In this document: positions 8,535 through 16,385 of the stretch, piece after piece
Layout: every line of letters begins with the position of its first letter
Position numbering within the stretch: position 1 is the stretch's first letter
DNA from: Kitasatospora cineracea
GTDB taxonomy: Bacteria > Actinomycetota > Actinomycetes > Streptomycetales > Streptomycetaceae
Length of the DNA stretch: 64,000 nt
Direction: 5' to 3'
Assembly (NCBI RefSeq): GCF_003751605.1
Contig: NZ_RJVJ01000001.1
Coordinates: 5,766,001-5,830,000 of the forward strand
The notes under the pieces: generated by a model
Databases searched by the model: none
Seen by the model: the letters and a program-made list of their open reading frames with translations, nothing else
Told to the model about the DNA's origin: nothing
Made by a program: the position numbers and the translations under genes

Positions 8535-9439
8535 CCCGTGTGAACCGTGTGACCGTCGAAGAGCACCCCGTGGCCGACCGCGCGGCCGGCCCCTACGCCC
8601 TCACCACCGGGCCGGACGACGCCCTGTGGTTCACCCTCGTCCACAGCGGCCGGATCGGCCAGATCGTCCCCGGCAGGCAACCGACGAGCCACCGGCTCGA
8701 CCCCGACTGCGGACCGACCGTCATCACCCCCGGCCCGGACGGCGCCCTGTGGTTCACCGAGTACCGGGCGCACCGGATCGGCCGGATCACCACCGACGGC
8801 GACGTCACCGAGTTCGACCTGCCCGCCCCGGGCTGCGGGCCCTTCGGCATCGCGGCCGGGCCCGACGGCGCGCTCTGGTTCACCGAGACCGCCGCCGACC
8901 GGATCGGCCGGATCACCGTCGACGGCGACGTCACCGAGTTCCCGCTCCCCGTCACCGGCGCGTTCCCGTCCGCGATCACCGCCGGCGACGACGGCGGGAT
9001 GTGGTTCACCCTCAACCAGGCCAACGCCATCGGGCGGATCGACAGGGGCGGCGCCGTCACCCTCCACCCCCTGCCGACCGAGGCGGCGGCACCGGTGGGC
9101 ATCGCCGCAGGCCACGACGGCGCGCTGTGGTTCGTCGAGATCGCCGCCGGCCAGATCGGCCGGATCACCCCCGAGGGGAAGATCACCGAATTCCCCCTGC
9201 CCGACCGCACCGCGCGCCCGCACGCCGTCACCGTCGACGGACAGGGCACCGCGTGGTTCACCGAATGGGGCGCCAACCGCGTCGGCGCCATCACCCCCGA
9301 CGGCGCCATCACGACCTACGACCTGCCCACCCCCGGCTCCGAGCCCCACGGCATCACCGTCGGCCCCGACGGCGCCCTCTGGACCGCGCTCGAGATCGGC
9401 GCACTCGCCCGCATCACCCCGGCCGGCGAAAGCACCTGA
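8531..9439 (+). CDS. vgb: Vgb-type streptogramin B lyase
   Basis: The 302-residue protein is a seven-bladed beta-propeller made of repeats of the form PDGALWFTE-x-x-RIGRIT, exactly the pattern of virginiamycin B lyase. The catalytic-type His (EPHGI, residue 273) and Glu (LEIG, residue 288) near the C-terminus match the His/Glu pair known in Staphylococcus Vgb. Such enzymes linearise streptogramin B depsipeptides by an elimination at the ester bond, without water. The GTG start overlaps the stop of the acetyltransferase gene. Generic Vgb-like propellers of unknown function are common, but direct coupling to a Vat gene makes the streptogramin role likely. Confidence 0.85.
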   Translation: MTRVNRVTVEEHPVADRAAGPYALTTGPDDALWFTLVHSGRIGQIVPGRQPTSHRLDPDCGPTVITPGPDGALWFTEYRAHRIGRITTDGDVTEFDLPAPGCGPFGIAAGPDGALWFTETAADRIGRITVDGDVTEFPLPVTGAFPSAITAGDDGGMWFTLNQANAIGRIDRGGAVTLHPLPTEAAAPVGIAAGHDGALWFVEIAAGQIGRITPEGKITEFPLPDRTARPHAVTVDGQGTAWFTEWGANRVGAITPDGAITTYDLPTPGSEPHGITVGPDGALWTALEIGALARITPAGEST

Positions 9440-9502
9440 ACCCGCCCTCCCTTCCCCACCGTCAACAGCGGTCGCCCGTACGGCGACCGGAGAGGAGCTC
9501 CC

Positions 9503-9850
9503 GTGAAATTCGCACTCGTGATCTTCGAGACCGACGAGTCCCGCCGCCGGATCCAGGCCGACCGGGCCGCGTACCGCAAGGAGTACGAAGGCTGGATCGG
9601 CGACCTCGCCGCAGCCGGGAAGCTGGTCGGCGGCGACGCCCTGGAGACCGAGCACACCGCCCCCGCGACGGTGCGCACCGCGGCCGACGGGACGACGACG
9701 GTCACCGACGCGCCCGCGCACACCGGCGAGGAGACCCTCGGCGGCTGGTTCGTCGTCGAGGTCGCCGACCGCGCCGAAGCCCTCGAACTGGCCAGGAGCC
9801 TGCCCACCCCGGAGACCGTCGAGGTCCGGCCGATCCTCGAATCCGCCTGA
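9503..9850 (+). CDS. YCII-related (YciI/DGPF) domain protein
   Basis: This 115-residue protein fits the YCII-related family: an MKFALVIFETDE start, a central acid/His region, and LGGWFVVEVADRAEALELARSLP followed by VEVRPI at the end. Family members form dimeric ferredoxin-like folds; many accompany ECF sigma factors and their catalytic role is mostly unknown. The GTG start follows an AGGAG site. It is the last gene before a strong hairpin and lies only 63 bases after the lyase gene, so it is probably in the resistance operon. What it contributes to drug handling is not evident. Confidence 0.85.
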   Translation: MKFALVIFETDESRRRIQADRAAYRKEYEGWIGDLAAAGKLVGGDALETEHTAPATVRTAADGTTTVTDAPAHTGEETLGGWFVVEVADRAEALELARSLPTPETVEVRPILESA

Positions 9851-9889
9851 ACAACACGGCCCTGCGGCAACGGGAGCACCACGCTCCAC

Positions 9890-9919
9890 GGCATCGGCAT
9901 CGGCATCGGCATCGGCAAC
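9890..9919. repeat. GGCATC hexamer tandem repeat
   Basis: Four GGCATC units and a fifth GGCAAC unit lie in tandem between the YCII stop codon and the terminator hairpin. It is a simple microsatellite-like repeat in a noncoding spacer. Confidence 0.7.
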
Positions 9920-9921
9920 AG

Positions 9922-9958
9922 GAGGAGGCCCGCCTTCCACCGGAAGGCGGGCCTCCTC
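9922..9958. terminator. Strong hairpin ending the resistance operon
   Basis: GAGGAGGCCCGCCTTCC pairs perfectly with its reverse complement across a 3-base loop, giving a 17-bp stem without a U-tract. This is the usual form of terminators in Streptomyces and would work in either direction. Confidence 0.85.
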
Positions 9959-10673
9959 GCAGATCCACGACCACCTGGCTTCGAGCACGAGTCGTGACGG
10001 CCGCAGCGAGCTCGCAGGAGTTCCTCGAACAGCTCGGTGGACGGATCACCAACCGGCCCCGATCACCGGCCGAAGCGCGGACCGCGCTGTTCACCGTCGG
10101 GTGACGCCGTTCCCGGCGGACGTCCGCAGCACTCAAGACCGCCGACTGCTGCCCGGACCAAGGCCGGCAGAAGATCCGCTACGTCCGGTCGAACCGAACT
10201 GGTACTGAGAGCAACGAACATGACGACGAGCAGGGCGCGAGCAGGCCGACGGCTCGCCGTGGCAGCACTCCTGGGAACGCTCGGCTGGGCTTGCGCCAAG
10301 TACGGCCACGGCGCCTATCCCGACGCGGTCCCGCGGCGGCTGAGCCACTGCCTGAGCGCCGCTCCGGTACCGGCCACGGCCTGGATCGCTTCGACTGGCC
10401 CCGGTGGAACACCGACCGCCATCACGGCCACCCGCGCCGCCACGGGGTACCGCGCCCCGGGCATTCGCCGCCCGAGCCGACGCCGTCCGAACCGCCGCCA
10501 GTCCCATTTCGGACCAACAGGCATCGCAGCCAAGCCAGTTGACTGCCCCCTTCCCCGGGGCCGGTCCTCCTGAGCAACAAGGCCGGCACCCTGCCGAACG
10601 CGACCCGTCGCCGACCGTGCACGAGGTCGCCGGAAGCCCTCACCACTACCGGCAAGTGCATTCCTTCTATTCG
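9959..10673. other. Long noncoding or degenerate spacer
   Basis: No confident gene is present. A frame ending at 10104 reads QEFLEQLGGRITNRPRSPAEAR and may be the tail of a lost gene. A plus frame from an ATG at 10220 begins with a twin-arginine-like, hydrophobic leader (RRLAVAALLGTLGWACA) but then becomes proline/arginine-rich nonsense. Neither has a good ribosome site. The stretch carries the LysR promoter at its right edge. Confidence 0.4.
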
Positions 10674-10679
10674 TATAGT
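10674..10679 (+). promoter_or_regulatory. -10 box for a leaderless LysR transcript
   Basis: TATAGT ends seven bases before the A of the LysR ATG, and no Shine-Dalgarno sequence precedes that ATG. This spacing puts the transcription start at the start codon, consistent with leaderless mRNA, which is common in actinomycetes. No good -35 box is visible. Confidence 0.4.
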
Positions 10680-10686
10680 GACTGCC

Positions 10687-11607
10687 ATGCAATTGGATCT
10701 GAACCTGCTCACCGCTCTGGACGCGCTGTTGGAAGAGGGCAGCGTGGCCGGGGCCGCGGACCGGCTGCACGTCACCGCGCCGGCGATGAGCCGCTCGCTG
10801 GGCCGCATCCGCAAGGCCACCGGCGACCAGATCCTGGTGCGGACCGGACGCCACATGACGCCCACCCCTCGTGCACTGGCCATGCGCACCGAGGTCCACG
10901 TCCTGGTGCAGCAGGCCCACCAACTGCTGTCCGCTCGTACGGACCTCGATCTGGCGGGCCTGGAACGGGTGTTCACCGTTCGCCTGCACGACGCCCTCAC
11001 CACCGCCTGCGGGACCGCCCTGGTCGCCGCGGTGCACCGCCAGGCCCCGAAGGTGAGGATGCGCCTCACGGTCGAGCCCGGCCACGACACCCCCGAGCTG
11101 CGTCGCGGCGAGGTCGATGTGGCCTCCAGCGCCGACCCCCCGCCCCAGCCCGACATCCGGCACCGCCTCATCGGCCGGGACCGGATCATCCTCGCCGTCC
11201 GAGCGGGCCATCCGCTCACCGAAGGGCCGATGACCGTCGAGCGGTACGCGGCGGCCGATCACGTGACCGTCTCCCGGCGCGGAAGCCTGCGCGACCGGGT
11301 CGACGACGTCGTCGCCGCCCTCGGCCACGAGCGCCGCGTCATCGTCTCCGCCCCCGCGACGGACACCGCCCTGCAACTCGCCCGTGACGCCGACGTCGTG
11401 GTGACCCTCCCCGACGCGGTCACCCGCTCCGCCCGCGACCAACTGGGCCTGACCACACTGCCGTTGCCGTTCGACCTGCCGCCCGTGCCGCTCTATCTGC
11501 TCTGGCACCAGCGCTACGACGACGACCCCGCCCACACCTGGCTGCTCGACCTGGCGACCCGGACCCTCCAGGGCCTGTTTGCCGCTTCGGAGGCTTCCGA
11601 CCGGTAG
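10687..11607 (+). CDS. LysR-family transcriptional regulator
   Basis: This 306-residue regulator has an N-terminal LysR helix-turn-helix (about residues 15-42: LEEGSVAGAADRLHVTAPAMSRSLGRIR) and a substrate-binding effector domain (residues 90-300), including RGEVDVASS and RHRLIGRDRIILAVRAGHPL. The ATG was chosen because a TATAGT box lies directly upstream; a GTG three codons earlier is the alternative. The gene is followed by a hairpin and then by a broken RidA gene on the other strand, so its regulated target cannot be assigned from context. Confidence 0.9.
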   Translation: MQLDLNLLTALDALLEEGSVAGAADRLHVTAPAMSRSLGRIRKATGDQILVRTGRHMTPTPRALAMRTEVHVLVQQAHQLLSARTDLDLAGLERVFTVRLHDALTTACGTALVAAVHRQAPKVRMRLTVEPGHDTPELRRGEVDVASSADPPPQPDIRHRLIGRDRIILAVRAGHPLTEGPMTVERYAAADHVTVSRRGSLRDRVDDVVAALGHERRVIVSAPATDTALQLARDADVVVTLPDAVTRSARDQLGLTTLPLPFDLPPVPLYLLWHQRYDDDPAHTWLLDLATRTLQGLFAASEASDR

Positions 11608-11623
11608 CGCCCCGCCGGGCGTC

Positions 11624-11655
11624 GGGGCCGGCCGCCGCGCACGCGGGCCGGCCCC
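11624..11655. terminator. Hairpin after the LysR gene
   Basis: GGGGCCGGC and GCCGGCCCC form a perfect 9-bp stem around a 14-base GC-rich loop, just after the LysR stop. It lies between two convergent reading frames and could terminate both. Confidence 0.6.
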
Positions 11656-11671
11656 GTGACGTCGCGGCCGG

Positions 11672-11794
11672 TCAGTCGAGCAGGGCGGTCGCTTCGACCT
11701 CGACCAGGACGTCCGATTCGAAGAGGTGGTCGACGCCGATCAGGGAGGCCGGCGCCATGGGCAGGCGGAGCCCGATCCCGTCGGCGACGGATTT
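11672..11794 (-). pseudogene. RidA/YjgF-family C-terminal remnant
   Basis: About 40 codons before a TGA read MAPASLIGVDHLFESDVLVEVEATALL, the characteristic C-terminus of RidA-family enamine/imine deaminases (usual length about 130 residues). The frame changes into the 172-bp repeat at base 11795, so the N-terminal two thirds are missing. The homologous break on the other side of the module interrupts an HxlR gene. A RidA gene divergent from an HxlR regulator would be a sensible ancestral pair. Confidence 0.7.
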
Positions 11795-11966
11795 GGCTTT
11801 GTTCACGAGAACCGGCTCTGGCTCAACTTCCGTGGTGGCCCGGCAACCAAGCTCGCCAGCATCGACAACCAGCAGATCAGCGGCCTGCCCCCAGCTTGCC
11901 GTGGCCATGATCGGCGCCGTTTCGCGGAAGTCGAGCCAGAACCCGAGAACCGGCAGCAGATGTTCA
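11795..11966 (+). repeat. 172-bp inverted repeat, left copy
   Basis: This copy begins GGCTTTGTTCACGAG and ends with GTTCA. It matches the reverse complement of the right copy over its whole length with only scattered substitutions and no indels. Each copy also has partly complementary ends (a CTGGCTCAACTTCC-like block near one end and its inverted near-copy near the other), so each is a small imperfect palindrome like a MITE. Confidence 0.9.
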
Positions 11967-12101
11967 CGAGGCCGGGAGGCATCTGCCGGGCTCGGTGCTC
12001 GGTGGTTCGGTGCCGTGCGGCACTGCTGTCGGACGCGGGCGCCGGCGTCCGGGGATCGGTCGGGTGTCGGTCTGCGGTGCTCGGGTCGGCCGTGTCGTTG
12101 T

Positions 12102-12878
12102 TCAGCGGGGGCCGGTCTGCCGGGCCTGGCGGGTGGCGGTGCGGGGGTCGCCGGTGAGGGGGTGGCCGTGGCCGGGCAGGAGCAGGGTGGTTTCGGTGAG
12201 TTCGTCGATGCGGTCGAGGGAGGTCAGGGCGGTGCGGCTGTCGTGGGTGAAGCCGCGGCAGACCAGGGTGGGGCCGGTGTGTCCGGTCAGGCCGTCGTGG
12301 GTGACCAGGGCGTCGCCGGTGAAGAGCAGTCCGCGCTGGGGGAAGAGGTAGCCGGTGCTGCCAGGGGTGTGGCCGGGCAGCGGGACGGCCCGCGGTTTTC
12401 CGGGCACCTCGTCGAGCTGCCGGTCGGTGTCGAAGGCGCGCACGCCGGGGGTGGCGGGTGCGGTGAAGGCTCCGGTGCGGGCGAGGTGGAGCGGGGTGGC
12501 GAGGGCAGTGGGCCGGCGCAGGAGGTAGGGCAGTGCGGAGCGTTCCGGCTTGGCGTGGCGCAGGGCGCTGCGCGGGCCGTCGTGCAGGATCGCGGCGTCG
12601 CTCCCGTGGATCCAGATGTCGGCGCCGGCCTGTTGGAGGGTGTGGGCAAGTCCGGTGTGGTCGGGGTGTCCATGGGTCAGGAGCACGGCGCGGATGTCGG
12701 TCAGGGAGCGGCCGGAGTCGGCCAAGTGCTCGCGTAGCTGCTTCAGGTGGGCGGGCAGTCCGGCGTCGACGAGGACCAGGCCGTCGGGCTCCTGCACCAG
12801 GTAGAAGTTGACGACGTCGTCGCCGAGGCGGTCCACGCCGGGGGCGACGCGCCGGTCCGAGGGGATGGGGCGGGGCAT
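12102..12878 (-). CDS. MBL-fold metallo-hydrolase
   Basis: The 258-residue protein shows the complete metallo-beta-lactamase fold signature: HGHPDH at residues 69-74, a PGHTPGS histidine, the FTGDAL aspartate and the late LLPGHGHP histidine, giving a two-metal site. Members of this branch are general hydrolases (glyoxalase II-, lactonase- or beta-lactamase-like), so the substrate is open. The ATG start has a GGAGG site eight bases upstream. It is divergent from a TetR gene across 69 bases containing a palindrome, so it is probably induced by the regulator's ligand. Both genes are cargo of the repeat-bounded module. Confidence 0.92.
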   Translation of the reverse strand: MPRPIPSDRRVAPGVDRLGDDVVNFYLVQEPDGLVLVDAGLPAHLKQLREHLADSGRSLTDIRAVLLTHGHPDHTGLAHTLQQAGADIWIHGSDAAILHDGPRSALRHAKPERSALPYLLRRPTALATPLHLARTGAFTAPATPGVRAFDTDRQLDEVPGKPRAVPLPGHTPGSTGYLFPQRGLLFTGDALVTHDGLTGHTGPTLVCRGFTHDSRTALTSLDRIDELTETTLLLPGHGHPLTGDPRTATRQARQTGPR

Positions 12879-12912
12879 GCGTTCCTCCGGGGGCAGGACG
12901 GCCGAATTCGGA

Positions 12913-12926
12913 TACAGTTGACTGTA
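12913..12926. promoter_or_regulatory. TetR operator candidate, MBL/TetR promoter
   Basis: TACAGT-TG-ACTGTA is a palindrome with perfect 6-bp arms in the 69-bp gap between the divergent MBL and TetR genes. It is AT-richer than its surroundings and is the obvious repressor site for both promoters. Confidence 0.6.
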
Positions 12927-12947
12927 ACGGATGAGAGGGGAGACGGG

Positions 12948-13589
12948 ATGCCCAGCGGGACTCCGCGCCGACCGTACGACTCGGCCCGCCGGCAGCAGGC
13001 CGCGCGCCGCAACCGGGCCGCGATCCTGGCGGCCGGCCGGGAGCTGCTGTTCCGCGACGGCTACCGGGCCACCACCGTCCGCGCGGTGGCCGAGCGCGCC
13101 GGCGTTTCCCCCGAGACCCTCTACAAGGCGTTCGGCGGCAAGCCGGGTCTGGTCAAGGCACTGTGGGACGTCACCCTGGCCGGGGACGACCAGCCCCTGG
13201 CCATGGCCGAGCGGCCCCAGCTCCAGGCCGTCCTGGCCACCCGCGACGCCCACGCCAAGCTCCGCCTGTACGCCGCGTTCGTCCGCGGGGTCCACGAACG
13301 CCTCGCCGCCCTGTCCGCCCTCCTCGCCGAGGCCGGCCCCGAGGTCGGCCAGGTCCTCGCCCTCAGCGAGGAGGAGCGGATGACCGGGGTGAGCGCCTTC
13401 GTCGCCCACCTCGCCGACACCGGCGTCCTGCCCCCGGACGCCGACACGGCCCGCCTGGCGGATTCCTGGTGGGCCCTGACCGGCCCCCACCTGTACACCC
13501 AGCTCACCACCGGCCGCGGCTGGGACACCGACACCTACGAGGACTGGCTGACCGGCCTGCTCGCCGCAGCCCTTCCGAGTCCGACCTGA
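12948..13589 (+). CDS. TetR-family regulator
   Basis: This 213-residue regulator has a standard TetR N-terminal domain (residues 18-65: NRAAILAAGRELLFRDGYRATTVRAVAERAGVS is the helix set, followed by TLYKAFGGKPGLV) and a C-terminal all-helical ligand domain. The ATG follows a GGGGAG site. It faces the MBL hydrolase gene over a shared palindrome, which implies autorepression and control of the hydrolase. It is the second cargo gene of the repeat-bounded module; its codon usage is like that of its neighbours. Confidence 0.9.
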   Translation: MPSGTPRRPYDSARRQQAARRNRAAILAAGRELLFRDGYRATTVRAVAERAGVSPETLYKAFGGKPGLVKALWDVTLAGDDQPLAMAERPQLQAVLATRDAHAKLRLYAAFVRGVHERLAALSALLAEAGPEVGQVLALSEEERMTGVSAFVAHLADTGVLPPDADTARLADSWWALTGPHLYTQLTTGRGWDTDTYEDWLTGLLAAALPSPT

Positions 13590-13715
13590 GCACGAACCCG
13601 CCACCGCCCCGGCCGACAGCGACCAGGGCACCCGGGCCTACCCCGCCTGCCCCATGGGGCCTCCCCCCAACGGCGTGTTCGACTCTCCCGCGCAATCGAC
13701 TGCTGCTCAATCCCA

Positions 13716-13887
13716 TGAACAAGTGCTGTCGGTTCTCGGGTTCTGGCTCGACTTCCGCGAAACGGCGCCGATCATGGCCACGGCGAGCTGGGGGCAGGCC
13801 GCTGATCTGCTGGTTGTCGATGCCGGCCAGCTTGGTCGCCGGGCCGCCGCGGAAGTTGAGCCAGAGCCGGTTCTCGTGAACAAAGCC
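13716..13887 (-). repeat. 172-bp inverted repeat, right copy
   Basis: This is the mirror copy of the left repeat, ending exactly where the HxlR remnant begins. Some substitutions distinguish the copies, so the duplication is not brand new. Confidence 0.9.
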
Positions 13888-14179
13888 GCTCAGCGTCCTC
13901 AACGAACTCTGCGAACGCCCTTGCCGCTTCAACGAGTTGCGCCGGGCCATCCTCCAGGTCACGCAGAAGTCGCTGACCGCGACGCTCCGGCGGCTCGAAC
14001 GCAACGGCGTGATCGAGCGCGAGGCCGTCTCCACCCGGCCGGTGGCGGTCCGCTACCGGATCACCCCTCTCGGCAAAACCCTTCGCCACCCCATCGACGT
14101 ACTGCTGACCTGGGCCTCGCAGAACATGCCCACCGTCGAGCACGCGCGCGACGCCTTCGACAGCTCGCCCGACGGGTGA
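13888..14179 (+). pseudogene. HxlR-family regulator lacking its N-terminus
   Basis: About 96 codons encode the winged-helix core of an HxlR regulator: LNELCERPCRFNELRRAI, then SLTATLRRLERNGVIEREA and VRYRITPLGKTL. Intact HxlR proteins (110-130 residues) start with a conserved C-P-x-x-R segment and a GRWTLLIL helix, both lost here at the edge of the 172-bp repeat. No start codon with a ribosome site remains, so expression is unlikely. Confidence 0.8.
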
Positions 14180-14412
14180 GGGAACGGCGCCGACGACCCG
14201 CCCGGTTCGGGAGACGCGGGCAGCGTGGAGCCGGGGGCTCACCGGGCATCGCGAGAGGGCGGCGGACTCAATTGCGCGCGAGTCATCCCAGCAGTGAATG
14301 ACATGCACTTGAGGTTAATCATCGGCGCCTCTACCTTCGAAACGCAGGCGAGAACGGAACGCGGTTCCGCCCGATCCGCTTGACCACCCCCTCCTCAGAC
14401 GGGAGCACCACC

Positions 14413-15246
14413 ATGTCCGCATCGACCCAGACCGCCGAAACCGCTGCGCCCGCCGGCCCCGCGTCCGACACCGACCTGCTCGCGCAGACCGCCGACGCCG
14501 TACGCGCCGCGGGCTCCGTGCTGCGGGAGCGCTTCGGAGACGCGGTCGCCTACCGCACCCGCGAAGAACTGATGGACGCGCTCGCCGCCAACGACGACGC
14601 GGCCCTCGCCGTCCTGCGCCCCCGCCTGACGAGCCTGCGCCCGGACGCCGGCTGGGTGGAGGACGAACTGGACGGCGGGGCGCTGCCGCCCGGCGAGTGG
14701 TGGGTCGTGGACCCGGCCGAGGGCAACGTCAACCACCTGCACGCCCTGCCCGAATGGGCGGTGACCGCCACCCTGGTGCGCGACAACCGGCCGGTGCTCA
14801 CCGCGGTCCACCTGCCGCTGACCGGCCAGACCTACACCGCGCTCACCGGCGCCGGCGCCCACCTCGACGGCCGGCCCCTGCACGTGTCCCCGACCGCGGA
14901 CCTCGGCCTGGGCCTGGTCGCCACCAGCCAGGCCCGGCCCGACGAGGACGAGGACGTCGTGCGGCGCATCGGCTCCTCCATCACCGCGATGCTCCTCGAC
15001 GCACTCGTCGTCCGCGTCGCCGTCCCCGCGACCCTGCACCTGCTCAACGTGGCCGCCGGCCGGATCGACGCCTTCTGGCAGTTCGCCGGCGCCCGCGCGG
15101 ACCTGCTGCCCGGGGCGCTGCTCGTCACCGAGGCCGGCGGACAGGTCTCCGACGCCCAGGGCCGCCCCTGGACCCCGCAGAGCGAGAGCTTCCTGGCCGC
15201 CGCGCCCGGCGTCCACGCCCAGGCCGTCACCACCCTCTCCCGCTGA
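14413..15246 (+). CDS. Inositol-monophosphatase-family protein
   Basis: The 277-residue protein has the IMPase/FBPase-like fold order: a VEDEL acidic motif at 82-86, the metal motif VVDPAEGNVNH at 98-108, and the C-terminal RADLLPGALLVTEAGGQVSD. The central motif departs from the usual D-P-x-D-G-T: the second Asp is Glu and the Thr is Asn, so catalysis or substrate may differ from inositol or PAP phosphatases. The ATG has GGGAG eight bases upstream. It lies 39 bases before a dinucleotide-binding reductase gene, and the two probably form an operon. Confidence 0.85.
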   Translation: MSASTQTAETAAPAGPASDTDLLAQTADAVRAAGSVLRERFGDAVAYRTREELMDALAANDDAALAVLRPRLTSLRPDAGWVEDELDGGALPPGEWWVVDPAEGNVNHLHALPEWAVTATLVRDNRPVLTAVHLPLTGQTYTALTGAGAHLDGRPLHVSPTADLGLGLVATSQARPDEDEDVVRRIGSSITAMLLDALVVRVAVPATLHLLNVAAGRIDAFWQFAGARADLLPGALLVTEAGGQVSDAQGRPWTPQSESFLAAAPGVHAQAVTTLSR

Positions 15247-15285
15247 CCCCACCCTCTCCCGTACCCACCGAAGGAACAGCACACC

Positions 15286-15882
15286 GTGACCACCATCGCA
15301 GTCCTCGGAAACGGCCGCGTCGGCGGCAACCTCGCCCAGGCCCTCACCCGCGCCGGCCACCGGGTGACCGCCGTCGACCGCGCACCGGGCGCCGCCGCCG
15401 ACGCCTCCGCCGCGGCGCAGATCGTCATCAACGCCACCCCCGGCGCCGGCTCGCTGGAGCGGCTCACCGCGCTGCGCGAGGAATTGCGCGGCAAGATCCT
15501 CGTCGACGTCTCCAACGCCACCACCGACGGACCGGACGGACTGCCCGCCGACCTGATCCACCCCGGCTCCAGCCTGGCCGAGCAGCTCCAGGAAGCACTC
15601 CCCGAAACGCACGTCGTCAAGACGCTCAACACGATGCTCTTCCCCGTGATGACCGCACCCGCCGCACTCACCCAGGCACCGACCGTCTTCCTCTCCGGCA
15701 ACGACCCCCAGGCCAAGCAGACCGTCCGCGAACTGCTCACCGACCTCGGCTGGCAGCAGGACTGGATCACCGACCTCGGCGGGATCGAGACCGCCCGCGC
15801 CACCGAGGCCGCAATCCTGTTCGTCCCCCACGTCATCCGAACCAGCGGATTCACCCCCTTCGCCATCTCGATCAGCCGCTGA
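15286..15882 (+). CDS. NAD(P)-binding F420-oxidoreductase-like protein
   Basis: This 198-residue Rossmann protein begins TIAVLGNGRVGGNLAQAL, the nucleotide-binding loop of the F420-dependent NADP reductase family. It continues with a DVSNATT strand and HVVKTLNTMLFPVM, characteristic of that family. F420:NADPH reductases shuttle hydride between coenzyme F420 and NADP; the many actinobacterial paralogues have untested substrates. The GTG start follows GAAGGA. It is directly downstream of the IMPase-family gene. Confidence 0.87.
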   Translation: MTTIAVLGNGRVGGNLAQALTRAGHRVTAVDRAPGAAADASAAAQIVINATPGAGSLERLTALREELRGKILVDVSNATTDGPDGLPADLIHPGSSLAEQLQEALPETHVVKTLNTMLFPVMTAPAALTQAPTVFLSGNDPQAKQTVRELLTDLGWQQDWITDLGGIETARATEAAILFVPHVIRTSGFTPFAISISR

Positions 15883-16385
15883 CAGCCCGGACGCCCCGCC
15901 GGAGGACAGCTGTTCCCGCAGGCAGCGACGCCGCCGGTCGTTCGGCGCGGAACCCGCAGGCCTCCATCGGCCGGGAAACAGGCCGAGCGCGGCCGCGCCC
16001 TTCGACCGGGGGCGGGGTAGTGGAGAGTGCCCGGGACGGGTGGAGTTGGTGGCGGCCGGTTCGCGGTGGCGGCCGGACTGATGGACTTGGACAGCCGGCT
16101 GCGTAGGTGAGAACTGGTTCTGGTCCGACTTCTGGGCCCTGCCGCTGATCGTGGGGTCCGTGTCGATGCTGCTCGGGTGGTCGGGTGGGCATGAACCGGG
16201 CGCGACGGATGCGGCGTGTGCGGCGGACCTTCTCTTCCCAGGGACCGGTGTAGAGGCCGAGGAAATGGTTCTTGCGGAGGCGAGGTTCACCCGTTCGGCC
16301 GGTCGGCGTTGCGACGGCAGTCCGGGGCCGGAAGCGTCCTTTTGGGGCTTGCCGCCCCTCTCCGGATGCGAGGGAGCACGCGAGC
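15883..16385. other. Spacer with possible membrane-protein scrap
   Basis: About 500 bases have no convincing complete gene. A plus frame near 16105-16200 reads NWFWSDFWALPLIVGSVSM, a plausible membrane helix, and the minus strand near 16205-16285 reads RKNHFLGLYTGPWEEKVRR. Neither has a start with a ribosome site. The right edge carries the GGGAG site of the DUF1254 gene. Confidence 0.4.

Larger units (their letters stand above)
11795..13887. mobile_element. Two-gene module bounded by 172-bp inverted repeats
   Basis: Near-identical 172-bp sequences lie in opposite orientation at the two ends of a 2,093-bp segment that holds an MBL-fold hydrolase gene and a divergent TetR gene, and no transposase. 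Outside the left end is a headless RidA gene; outside the right end is a headless HxlR gene. The structure looks like a composite or non-autonomous element, or a segment trapped between two copies of a small repeat. Because neither flanking gene is restored when the unit is removed, DNA at the insertion site was also lost. Confidence 0.65.

Noticed and set aside
14295..14340. A possible SoxR/MerR half-site (ACTTGAGGTTAA) upstream of the IMPase-family gene
   Set aside because: Only one half of the expected dyad is present and no MerR gene is adjacent, so it is not supported as an operator.
14395..16290. A 631-codon minus-strand frame across the IMPase and reductase genes
   Set aside because: Low-complexity shadow of two well-supported plus-strand genes.
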